Shown piece after piece: positions 25,301-36,068 of a DNA stretch of 64,000 nucleotides. Numbering within the stretch: the first letter of the stretch is position 1; the number at the start of each line of letters is the position of its first letter. A program made the position numbers and the translations under genes. Origin of the DNA: Tubulanus polymorphus (lineage: Eukaryota > Nemertea > Palaeonemertea > Tubulaniformes > Tubulanidae); the NCBI RefSeq assembly GCF_964204645.1, contig NC_134029.1, positions 3,605,001-3,669,000 of the forward strand. The letters are read 5' to 3'. The notes under the pieces were generated by a model that had not been told where the DNA came from, did not search any database, and worked only from the letters and a program-made list of their open reading frames with translations.

Positions 25301-27867
25301 CAGGTTTGGATTTTTAACTGTATTAGGATAATGTCTTGGTGCAGCATTCGCTGCATCTGTCTTTCCGGTACAGGAATCAATAGTCGTGTTAGATTTCAAT
25401 GCTTCACTTGTACAGCATGATTTCGGAACATACATGTGATTACCTGAAAAAAGCGTTGTATGCAGCTTATTAGTGGATACGTGAATAGTAGACTGTCCAA
25501 CTCGGATAACCGTTCAAATCGCATATTTTTTCTAAATATTATTTGTCACACTATATAAAATAATTGCCCATGGGCCATAGAGGTTTACCACAGCCTTATG
25601 CAATGGAGAGATGAGATGATCTAATGTAGTTCTAAATATATCAGAAAGCGAAATACAGATGCAATTGGTGTGATATATAAGCAATTACATTGTTGAGAAT
25701 TATCGGTCCCCGTAAGAGAAATGGTCTGTGGCAGCTGCACGACTTGAACCCATTGTTGCTAGGAGGATTTTGGTTACATAATGGATCAATGATGGGGAGT
25801 TATGAGTTTTGATGAAAAATTACTTACTCGAACCAGCAGCCATTTTTTGTTCCTTATACCAATCAGAAGCACTCCACGCATACCAAGATGAATTTGATTG
25901 GTATCCGCCTTCCATTCCACAGCAAGTAAACTAAGTTCAAAACATAAATAAAGATTGAAATAATGCGTCATACCAATACTTTAAATAGCGATATTCCATT
26001 CGTCCACTTACAAGTGTCTGAAAAGCGTTCCATGCATCTGTGGCAGCTAGGTTAGTCTTGTTATTAGCTGTGTCAATACCGTATTGCTTCAACATCGACT
26101 TACTCATTTCCTCCTTCAATATCGTGACTGCCTGATAAGAAAAACGTCACAAAATAAATGTTTTCATCATTGAACCGGTATAAACAAAGCTAGTCTTCAT
26201 TCATCGAAATGGAAAATTCTAATATCAGCAGACTGCTATGAATGTAAGCCAGGTTTTGATTGCTAACATTTTCCAGTTCAGGAATAGCAATTTCAGTTTT
26301 CGAAAAATTCTCCACTGGACGCTTCCACAAGGTTTACAGATTATCCTATTCCGCAATAGGTAGAGCATATTCTGGTCTAAATGAACGCACCAGAAGAAAA
26401 TTCGGGAGACCAATCGAAAATTGCTTTATATTAGATAAGAAGATGATGTTCGAAAACTGGCTGTTGGAATATCTTTCTCCAAGTGAAAAGCTGGCTACAT
26501 TGTGGACTGTATTTGTGATCAGGTTTGAGGACATGGGCTACAGATTTGAGCAAGGAACGATATGAAAATATTCCCAATTGACAATAGCTACTGGCAGAGA
26601 TCAGATCAGTGAACTCTTTTCCCACATCCCCACAATATTGGCTATTTTCATACACAAAAAAATACCAGGGACCAGTTGCTCTTAAGTTGGTGACAAGATA
26701 TAGTGACAATCAAAATATCATTGCTGCTTATCCGCCGGATATCTGACATCTTTAACCAGCTTTTGGGCAACTGGCTCCTGGATATTTCACATTTTTCGCA
26801 TCAGACTCCTGTACTGGATAAGCGCGACGGCTTATGACTTCATGCATACATACTTTGTTCTTGAAAACGACAGCGAGAATTCCTCCGACGAGCAAAATGA
26901 TGAAAATCAAGAACAACAAGGCAAAGAACTGAAAATATGATTGAAACGAACATACATTAAACCATTGAACTACCGGGTATTCAAATGAGACAGTAATTTA
27001 AGCAGATTTCAAATATCAGATACCGGTAGGTATACCGTGTAGTTATTTCTATTTTTAATAATTCACATTAACGTAGCCTTGGTGTTAGTATTCTATTTTG
27101 CTACATGGCAGATTACTGACTGGTTATGTAATAAGAAAGTTTCACTTTTTTTTAATACAAGTTGTTGAAAAATGGGAGAAACATGAACGCTTCTTCCAAC
27201 AGCGCCATTCCAGAAATATCTACTTAATTTTTTTGTGCGTGTCTGACAAAAATAACCTCATCTACACCATCAAAGAGTAGAGTAGTTACACATACCGTTC
27301 CGAGCATACACTTGCTCTCCTTGATCGCGCCACAACATCCGAGGAATCCGAGAATGAGTACGATAGCACCGCACGCGATCAGCAAATACCCAGCCGTTTT
27401 ATACATGTTCATCTGAAGCATGGCGCCGATATGCTCGATCGCGCCGGGGTCGGCGATTATCCATATTCCCACTCCGAGCACCGCTGCACCACCGATCTGC
27501 AAAAATTGATAATAATTTTAAGCCAAAATCTCATGAACACTTTTATCAGAAACGCTAGTTTTCGGTGGCGGCATCTACAATACATTGGATGCTTAACCAG
27601 TACAAGTAAATTGTTTTTGCCTGCCATATTAATTTCTCACTACCCTCATGCCCCTCACATGAAAGTAAATTCACTGCTATCTAAAGATTATGAAAAAGAA
27701 TTTCAATTCACCACCTGTAACGCCTGAAATAGTGGAACTATCTCTAATTACAGACATTGAATGACAATAAAGATATTTTGACGCTGGTACAAATTACTTA
27801 CGAAAATGAGGAAATTGAACAGAAACACCGCGTATTTCAGGAACTTGCCACAACCTTCGAGAGCCAT
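22312..27867 (-). CDS. Tetraspanin with two alternative last exons
   Basis: Four-pass membrane organiser. Minus-strand exons: 27802-27867, 27296-27496, 26854-26928, 26012-26131, 25828-25930, 25292-25443, 24970-25053, then either 24449-24511 (287 aa) or 22312-22362 (283 aa). All joins are in phase. TM1 begins in KYAVFLFNFLIF; TM2 is GYLLIACGAIVLILGFLGCC followed by the GAIKESKCML loop; TM3 is FFALLFLIFIILLVGGILAV, a 75-nt exon typical of the family; the large loop has CCG (CCGMEGG), PKSCC, a further Cys and GC; TM4 is IVAGVGIGIALLM continuing in the last exon. The intracellular tail is CRSIQDDYQA or CRSIEE. It resembles the CD9/CD63-type group, but I cannot name an ortholog. An acceptor just upstream (at 27898) shows a noncoding first exon further right. 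Confidence 0.93.
23308..23585. mobile_element. Inverted-repeat element between the alternative last exons
   Basis: TTAACCCTCTCAGCGC at the left is mirrored by GCACTGAAAGGGTTAA at the right (two mismatches). The interior repeats the motif CACCGCATTGCGGTGTA and a CGCGCCGCGGTGTA palindrome. It is noncoding and looks like a MITE inserted in the final tetraspanin intron. Confidence 0.6.
24449..24511 (-). other. Proximal alternative last exon of the tetraspanin gene
   Basis: The acceptor GTTTTGCAG is followed by the end of TM4 and a tail CRSIQDDYQA. A minus-strand AATAAA at 24115-24120 could end this isoform. Confidence 0.8.
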
Positions 27868-27999
27868 TATTCTCAATACTTATCGATCAGCAGATTACTG
27901 AAAATACAAAACATTCATTTAATTAGACCCTATTCATTTCTCACATCTAATGAATTGTACGAATCAAATCTACATAAGAACCCTAGGTTTTATGCCGAT

Positions 28000-30900
28000 A
28001 TAAAAAAAGAAATTGACATCGTCAATGCCACGACCGACTTATATGAAGAACCATGGAATGTTAATAGAAAAATGGCGAGGTCAACTCAATCGGAATGCAA
28101 GCATTTATCAGTAGAATATAGGACTCTTCAGCAGCTCACAATATTGAATTCTACGTCTCATGGATCTAAGACGGATCCCAGTCCAAACCCTAGTTAGAAC
28201 AAAAACCCCAGAGCAATTCTCTTTTAAGTTGGACTGATAAAAAATCTGATTTTTCGAATGATAAATACCTTTCAAACACCAAAACAACCGAAGTCTTCGG
28301 GAGTGTTCAGTACAGTACGGTATAAATAATGTGTGGTATAACTTGACCTTAATTATATGGAAAACGCCTATGATTTCACTATACTGTCGCGCTATCGATC
28401 AATAGGTAATGCTATATATAAAATTCTAATACAGTCAATTTCTCGTGATTCAAAATACCGGTGTAGACATAGCCTACCTACTGTTGATATAAATAAAACT
28501 ATATAGAATTGATAAGGCCGAACTATATTTATATGTTTCCCCGAAAAACCTGTCACATTTTGAAATCTGTTTTCCATTCAACCATTAGATATTGCTGAAT
28601 CGAACTTGGTCACGTTTTTAAAAATCCCAACATAAAACTAGAGCAGTGATGCCTTCTTTGATTCTAGTTTACACTAACTCTCTACCAGCCGCTTCTCTCG
28701 GGGTTGCGGATTATACTTTATTGGAATCGGTAGAGCTTCGTCGGAACCTGCCTGAGCGAGAGATGGGAAATGCTGCACCCCCCACGAAATTGACCTTTTT
28801 GACCGAGTCATGATAATTGCTATGACACAATCTGCAAAACATACGGTGCTTTCCGCAATTCTGTACATGACTGAAATAATCATGGAATTCAAGCTACATA
28901 TAATCATTATGATAAGAGGTTTACACTTGCACTCATTCCATACTGCTGTATATTTAGACATTTCAAGCAGAATCAACAAACCGTTCTCAGATCGACGAAC
29001 CTTGACAGCAAACCTGAGAAAGTAATTCGATGATTAGCATAATAATAGCTCAATCAGCAGATAGATCGATTAATTCCGGAATTTTCACATTTTTCAAATC
29101 CTTGCAATCGGTTTTTCTTTTTAAACAAAAGAAAAAAACAACAACAACAAAAAAAAAAACCCTGGAATTTTGACGCATAACTTTTACAGATCTTACACTA
29201 ATAACATTTATCAAGCTTTCAATATTGATCATAATCTGGACAGATCATATTTCTTAAACTTTAACACAGCATGTACATAGACTTCAACGGTGTATGGTTT
29301 AGACAGGCGATCACGATACTTCGACAACCTTCTTAAATTTTTGACACATTTTCATGATTTTCAAATTTTTCAAAGCTCAATCACAAGAAAAAGCAATAGA
29401 CTGTAGCTACACATTGATATCTCAGTTGTTTCGCAGTAATTTCGACACGTGTCCAGGTTTGGTAAATCTTATCTCAAATCATGGTTTATGACCAGTAGCA
29501 TGGTTCCCAAAGTTATATGAATTCAAAATTCCCAAGTATTTCATGGGTGATTTTTCAATTTTCCCAAATGGACACACATTGTCATGCAACAGTCAACATT
29601 TTAGCGGTGACTGGTTGATAAAGGTGATTTTCTAGGGAAATTGCTGAAGAAAGTTGCCCTTGGCAAATGCAATATGTGATATGTAATGAATTTCCCAAGT
29701 ATTTCCCTGATTTTACGAAAATTTTTCAAATTCCCAAATATTTCCAAACCGGGAGTTATTATTTCAAAATTCCCAAGTTTTTCCCAATTTCCCTGTTCTG
29801 CGGGAACCATGCCGTAGATCCTTTACTCATCAAAATTGGTCGTTTAATTTAAGTCGAGATATCGCATTTTAAATGTAGCACAAAAGAACGCGACAGAACG
29901 ACGTCTGGTTGGTAAAAGTCACACACAAAATATTCGAATAAACTGCCTCGGCGGCGGTTGTTGGATACGCTGGGATTGTAGAGCGATGTAGATCAATGTT
30001 GATACATCCAGGACTAGGTGAATTGTACACAAATAAATCGATACAAACACGGAATGGCCCGAAAAAACTATTTATACGAAGAGAATATCTGACTAAGTGG
30101 TTAGCAAATATCAATATTCAGGACATATCTCTTAAACACAAAGGATTCTTCAAAGGAGATTTTTATCTATTTCAACCCTAGAGCAACAAGACTGCTTTCA
30201 TGAACACATGAAGCCTGCAATGCGATTCATAAAATGAAACCGGTTCTATTTGCACAATAGAATATCGTTAAATTTATTCAAATTTGAGGTTGATGTTTCA
30301 TATATGCGTTAAGCATTGCGCGAAGCGGCTCTTTATTTTGTAAATATTCAAGACTATTTTTCCTATGAATTATAAATGAATGCCTGTATGCATACACGAA
30401 GCAAAAATCATTTCAGGTAACAAGTTCTAAAATGAATTATTTATATCTCATTAACAATAAACCGAGTAATTTGCCAGCATCTTCCCGGTCATAAAACAGA
30501 AGGACAAATAAAAGCAGACTTCAATATCATAAAACTGGGACATTATATCGCGTGTACTGTAGTTGATACAAAGAAAGGTCACCCAGAAAGGTCATCTCAT
30601 TGCCAGGCGCGCGGGTTTTAAAATACCCGATTCGATACAGTGAAACAATCGTGAATTAATTATGAGATTTTGTATTCAATTTGCCACCTCCTCCACCCTG
30701 TATACACTGAAGAATGAATTGGTTTTGCATGAATTTTATACATTGTTACCATGGCATCAGGATCAAATGGCGCTCGGAACAATTGTGCACTAATACATAA
30801 ATAATCGTATCGCCACGACTGAAATACTTCCAATTTTCATTTCCAATTGGAAAGAAGACATGTTTGAAAAAAATTACCTATGTCCAGCAAAATGTCCTGC

Positions 30901-31800
30901 ATTCATTTGGTCACATGCATTCATTCATAAATGCACCATCAGTTATATTAGACTACCAGAGACAAACGTATGTGGTGTATGTCGCAGCTCTTGGGAAAAA
31001 TGGTCGTTGGCTTCCCGAACCGCACACTAACGTAACTATGGTAACTGTATTCGAGTGTTTGAGACAGACACGAGCTACTATAACACAAATATATCGGCCA
31101 CAGTATAAGTAGTTTAATTACTAGGCCTGCACTCTCACGGGTATCAACAACAAAAACCTTCTGTCTGATTAAGGTAGCTTACATGTCATCAGTGTTGAAA
31201 AAAGAAGTTGATGAAAAAGACTGTATCTAAAAAATTTAATTGTGAGAGTAACAGTATTAATAGAAATATCAGCGACATCATTCAAGTAGGCCTAGTTAGA
31301 CCTGTACTCTCACGAGAAGACACGAGCATTTAGAAAAAAAACCCTTCTGAATGATAAAAAAGGTCTCTGGTGTTACTGCTAAGTCACATTTCAACAGAGT
31401 TGTGAAAGGTGATGAGAAGTTAAAAAAATATCGGATATTCGAAAAGTACGCACGGCGATACTGATATCGGTTTCGAGTCACGCTTATAATTAATGTCGAA
31501 AATCAATAAAATAGCCTAACTGTTGACAATATTATGCGTGTAATATGTACAGAGTTCAAAAATACACGCCACGCATCATAATTCCAACAATTAAATCCAA
31601 AACGTTTATCTACAGCTTTCATCGGCAGGAATTCAAACCCTATCTTGATTTTAGGCTTTCACTTATGGCTGTGGTTATTTAGCCGGATCCGGTCACTGAC
31701 TTCGAAGGATATTTTGCCGGATATCGTCTCTACTGATTTATTCCGCGCATGCCCAGAGAGGTGCCCGACTTAGAAAATTCGAAGAAAGTGTGGAGGAGTC
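28000..31800. other. Gene-poor region 5' of the tetraspanin gene
   Basis: I see no coding exon here. It must contain the noncoding first exon and promoter of the tetraspanin gene, which I could not place. A MITE copy lies at 29499-29811 (separate entry). An imperfect duplication of a short segment occurs at about 31120-31220 and 31290-31400 (shared CCTGCACTCTCACG / CCTGTACTCTCACG and AACCCTTCTG-like stretches). Confidence 0.4.
29499..29811. mobile_element. Second copy of the CATGGTTCCC MITE
   Basis: The element runs from CATGGTTCCCA to CTGCGGGAACCATG and contains the interior of the BLM-intron copy in reverse orientation (CCCAAGTTTTTCCCAATTTC and CCCAAGTATTTCATGGG). The flanks CAGTAG and CCGTAG may be a decayed target duplication. 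It is longer and more diverged than the copy at 10116-10358. Confidence 0.7.
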
Positions 31801-31827
31801 TTGAGTCTGAGAAAATAGAGCGGATAG

Positions 31828-31896
31828 AGCGAGACTCGAACCCGGGCCAGCAAATTACTAGCGCAGCGTCTCCCCACTAGACCACCGAGCTCGCTG
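31828..31896 (-). repeat. tRNA-derived SINE head
   Basis: On the minus strand the sequence begins GCGAGCTCGGTGGTCTAGTG and later reads CCCGGGTTCGAGTCTCGCTC. TGGTCTAGTGG fits the RNA polymerase III A box and GGTTCGAGTCT the B box; the outer GCGAG and CTCGC can pair like an acceptor stem. The T-stem does not pair properly, so this is a tRNA-derived repeat rather than a functional tRNA gene. A tail of unique-looking sequence extends to lower coordinates. Confidence 0.65.
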
Positions 31897-32170
31897 AAAA
31901 CCACCCGAATGTTTTAACTAAATATAGCCTCACCTTACCCTAACCCTAGTTGTGAAACGGAACCCTCTGGACCCTCTTCTCACCCTCTTGACACTATAAA
32001 CCCTAACCCTAAAAACCCAATAAAATAAGCATAGAATCTTTTAAAATTATCAAATGAAACTATTTCTTAAAATTTTGACTGAGGACTTAGTGGAACTCTT
32101 TAAAATGTTTAGGGTGAACACTCCTGTCTCCTGCAATGACCGGAGTACAGTTCAATCAGCAGTCAAGGAC

Positions 32171-32742
32171 CACAGGGGTTTGGCGATGGGCTTGGATTTT
32201 ATTTCCGGGTTGTTGATAATCTCGCGAGAATGGCGCTAAATATGAACTGCGAATAAATTCAAAATATCAAGGAAATACCTTGTGTTTATATTGTTTATTT
32301 ATCCGATATAAAGTTTTGATAAACAATTGGTCGTTAAGAATCATTATCAGACGGTCGCCACGCTACTATATAAAATAACAAGGGATGAAACGCAGTTCAA
32401 GTCTGTGAATATGTTAACTTTTCATGTTGAAGTTTTAAATGCGATGACGTCATCAGAATGTCACGTGACTGTCCCAACTTTCTGGCCGAAAATTTAAGTA
32501 CAGCGGAGGCCTGGCATTTCATCCCTTGTTATTTTATATAGTAAAGCGTGACGACCGTCTGATAATGATTCTTAACGACCAATTGTTTATCGAAATTTTA
32601 TAGATAGCGGATAAATAAACAATATAAACACAAGGTATTTCCGTGATATTTTGAATTTATTCGCAGTTCATATTTAGCGCCATTCTCGCGAGATTATCAA
32701 CAAACCAGAAATAAAATCCAAGCCCATCGCCAAATCCCTGTG
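32171..32742. mobile_element. 572-bp hAT-like MITE with long inverted arms
   Basis: The ends are CACAGGGGTTTGGCGATGGG and CCCATCGCCAAATCCCTGTG. The inverted arms extend some 230 bp each and include GCGAGAATGGCGCTAAATATG and AACAAGGGATGAAA with their mirror images, around a spacer of about 100 bp. A perfect 8-bp direct repeat TCAAGGAC flanks the element at 32163-32170 and 32743-32750. An 8-bp duplication with CA-GGG termini is typical of the hAT superfamily. There is no transposase. Confidence 0.85.
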
Positions 32743-33289
32743 TCAAGGACTCAATGAGTTTCTAGTTTAGCCGCGCGAACGCACGACACATGACGTCAAG
32801 ACTATAGACTAAGCGAAGGCTAAAAACGAAAATAAACGGACCCTTTCATCTTCTCGATTAACTCGCCAGGAGGGGTTCAAATTGATTGACAGCAAAAATA
32901 CTACGACGAAAAGGACTTAGGAAGGTAATACATACAATTCATTTATCAGTTTACATGTTATTTAGTGACAATTTTATGCGCATTACTTACCTAAAAAATA
33001 AGAGCGGCACCAGGGCGTTTGACCTAAATCTCACTACAATCGATTAACATTTACTCATTCGCAATCCGCATAAGTAGTGACGTCATGAAGTCATTCATCG
33101 ACAACACCCAATGTTTGTAGGTTGTAATGTGAATGGAATCCGGCGATCGGACCGGAGAGACGCTTTCGCGATCGTGGTACTTGTAAGGGCCAGCAGCAAT
33201 TGTGACAATTTATCACTAATATTTGCATGTAAGACAACCCCTAGGAACAAAGTATGTCGTGTGCATTGGGTTTTTTAGACTTCCCAACA

Positions 33290-33620
33290 TCCCGGGCCCG
33301 GGGGCGGGGCAGTTCGAGTCGGCCGGGCGTCAGCGGTCCTCCCTCGGCTCTCCAGTGACGAGCGCCGATGATGAAACCGGTTTATGACTTAACAATGCAA
33401 TCGGATTGCTCTAACAAATGCGCCTTACCAGGTTTTCTAGAAATCAGATATTCCCGCTCGCACACTACTTGCCTGTGGGTTGTCGACCAGATCGAGGTAA
33501 GATTCACTGTTCACATGGTCGTAAGGCGGTGGACGTCAACTGTGAGTGTTTTGACTTAAGCAGAGCCTGCGCTGATTTGGAAACAATGCGCTGTCAGGTC
33601 AGATGTATTCTATAGGTCAG
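33290..33620 (+). other. GC-rich patch with cysteine-rich open frame, unassigned
   Basis: A CpG-rich block (CCCGGGCCCGGGGGCGGGGC and beyond) precedes an open frame at 33418-33615 containing GCRPDRGKIHC and VNCECFDLSRAC with regularly spaced cysteines. A good donor (GAG|GTAAGA) at about 33500 lies inside it. It could be the first exon and CpG-rich promoter of the adjacent methyltransferase gene, a fossil of a secreted cysteine-rich protein, or chance. I do not assign a function. Confidence 0.25.
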
Positions 33621-33895
33621 GGCACGCCGCATCGTGCAGAAATTAATCAATGAACGGCATATTAAGCCATGAAATGACCTACATATTATCAGATTATATC
33701 ATATACGTCCTGTACACGACCATTTCCAGCCTTGGAATATTTCTATAAACTCTGAGCTCCTGAATAGGAAAACAAAGTCTGAAGTCCAACTTAATGAGAC
33801 TTCGGATAACTAACATTTTATCGTATATATCATGTTTTAGGTGTTAAAAAATAGTATTGTCCAAATTTTGTTCTGGAAGCACTACCTCAATCAAA

Positions 33896-35155
33896 ATGAC
33901 TGCAAAGCCGGCACCAGTGGAAAGTTATCTAAAACTAGTCGCTAAGACACCTTCTAACGAAGAAGTGATAGACACTTATAATAATTGGACGGGTACTTAT
34001 GACACGGTAAGAGACGTCTGTATTTTGAAGAAAACACATCGAATGAAAGTGAATATTTCATTGGCGTGTCTTTTGCATTCGTAATTAGATAATATAAATG
34101 TATAATAGATGTTAATATGAATTAAAAACACAGTGGCAGTTATTGTCTTCATTTTCAATGAAATTTGATGATCCACAAGCAATGGTAGTGAATAATGTTT
34201 CGTGTATCTTAAATTTAAATTTGTTCATTTTGCAGGAGCTGACCCCGGATAAATATCGTGGACCACCAACTCTAGCAAAAACGGTAGTAAAATACGTATC
34301 GGATAAAAACACACGTATTCTGGACGTGGCCGCTGGCTCTGGGTTATTGGTCGTAGAGGTATTGACAAAAAAATGAAGATTTCATCTATTTGAATAATAT
34401 TTGCTAAATGGAAATTATTTTCTTACTTGTCTTGGTCGACATCATTTAGCTAGGTGACATGTGTTAGAATATTGTATTTCGATTTTCTATAATTTAGCTG
34501 CGGAAATTGGGTTTTGTCGGGCTCTTTGATGGGTTAGACCCCGCTGTAGAGTTGGCTAAAAAAGCAATTGAGAAGAAACTGTATGAAAAGTATTACCACT
34601 TTTTCATAAAACCCGATGAACCGTGCAGTCTAGCTGATGGTAGGCGAATGCGTCTTATTAAAAGACACCCCTGACTTTCGTTTTTTTTGAAATCACGAAA
34701 TGTTCTATTTTCAGGGTCGTACGACCACATAACGTGTTGCGGTGCAATAATTCCTGGCCATATTCACTATACAGGAATTAATGAATTTTTGCGCTTATGT
34801 AAAAAAGGTGAGGGAAAATTCGTTGTACATGTACCAACTATGGACTAAAAAATGTATTCTGTCGTCCATAGTTGTACAAATGATTTTTTATTTGATCGAC
34901 CTTTCTTTACAGAAAAAGAAGAGAGCGATAGGTGTTAGTAATTACATGTATGTATGTACTTAAATATTTTCAGGTGGTTATGTGTTTATAGCTATGAAAG
35001 GTGGTTACATCCAGCCGGACGGACAGTTCCCCGGATTTGATGATCACTTGAAAAGTCTCGTTGATTCCGGCGTCTGTGACGTCGTAGAACGATTTAATTT
35101 CGAAAACTATTTTTTCACTGATGCAGGAGTCTTGCTTGTCTTGCAAAAGAAGTAA
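33896..35155 (+). CDS. METTL27-like (WBSCR27-like) methyltransferase, array copy 1
   Basis: Class I SAM-dependent methyltransferase of the METTL27 family; the substrate is unknown. Exons 33896-34006, 34236-34358, 34498-34639, 34715-34807 and 34974-35155 sum to 651 nt, 216 aa. Landmarks: YNNWTGTYDT (YxxWxxxYD motif of the family), SAM motif I ILDVAAGSGLL, motif II acidic residue in FDGLDPAVELA, CCGAIIPGHIHY and the late GGYVFIAMKGGY strand. Intron phases are 0,0,1,1, shared with every copy in the array. The ATG at 33896 follows an acceptor at 33840, so the 5' UTR is split. AATAAA at 35224. Closest in sequence to copy 2 (EKKLYEKYYHFFIKPDEPCS against EKKLYENYYHYFINPDEPCS). Confidence 0.92.
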
Positions 35156-35275
35156 ATGACTGATAGTCCGAATTTATTCACCAATTTTTGATGTTTTACA
35201 GTTGGTCTTTAAAGTAAACCCAAAATAAAGATGATTTACATATATTTACATATTTCTTGAAGTGTAATACTTATC

Positions 35276-35750
35276 ATGAAACTGAATCCACTTCTATTGC
35301 ATCCGGAATCAATGAACGCTTTAATGCCAGTTTACAATCGGGAAATAGCAGTTTGCGTTAAAGGCACTTATTCTAAAAGGTCGACGGATAGTTTTATCAA
35401 TTGCGGTGTCCCTCAAGGTTCCATCCTGAGCCGCCTGATTTGTTGGAATGTACGACCTTCCTTCATGCTGACAACGCCTCCATACAGATCCAAGTAGAAA
35501 ACGACAACAGCGTGGTCAGAGTGGTTAGCTTAATATAATGGGGTATATTTTCTAAACCTAGAATTTCAAAGTTATCTTTACAAAGCGTGGTTCTCATGAT
35601 TATCCGACATTTATCCAAGATAATCCCTCAAACCCCATCCCGATGGCTTTGTGTTGGACGAAAACTTGTCATTTAGTTGCCACGAAGAGCACCTTAAGAT
35701 TGAAATAAAAAACGGCTCCTCTCGACTCTCGAACTCCAAAGCTTAATCAA
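35276..35750 (+). mobile_element. Remnant of a non-LTR retrotransposon reverse transcriptase
   Basis: The frame SFINCGVPQGSILSRLI matches the conserved GVPQGSxLGPLLF motif of LINE reverse transcriptases. About 45 bp further, in another frame, FHADNASIQIQ corresponds to the catalytic YADD region, here HADN. The piece is short, frameshifted and lacks the catalytic Asp pair, so it is dead. It lies between array copies 1 and 2. Confidence 0.7.
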
Positions 35751-36068
35751 ACCGCACTTTGACCCTGCAATATTCTAAATCATAGTGCTAAAAAGCTTAA
35801 ATTACAGCGGCCAGACAAGTGTATCAGAAAGATAAGTGTATATGTTTTGCAAAATACAATGCACATGGTGACACAGTAAGCGATATGAACATTTAATGAG
35901 ATATTCAGTCGAACACGTGGATGTGAACATAACATATATATGATAAATGATTTAGTTTCTAAATTCGAAGTATTATCTGAAAGATATGTTTATCGTTCTG
36001 GCCCACTTGACCTATGCAGTTTTGTACAATCGCCGAAAACCCCATTTTTTGTGTAAAGGTGCATCAGA

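Noticed and set aside
27757-28197. 146-codon plus-strand open frame
   Set aside because: It overlaps, on the opposite strand, the first coding exon of the tetraspanin (27802-27867), which is in phase with the rest of that gene.
31828-31896. Functional tRNA gene
   Set aside because: A and B boxes are present but the T-stem does not pair and no clear anticodon loop forms; a tRNA-derived repeat fits better.
31936-32012. CCCTAACCCTAA stretches suggesting telomeric repeat
   Set aside because: Only two units at each place; too short to call interstitial telomere.
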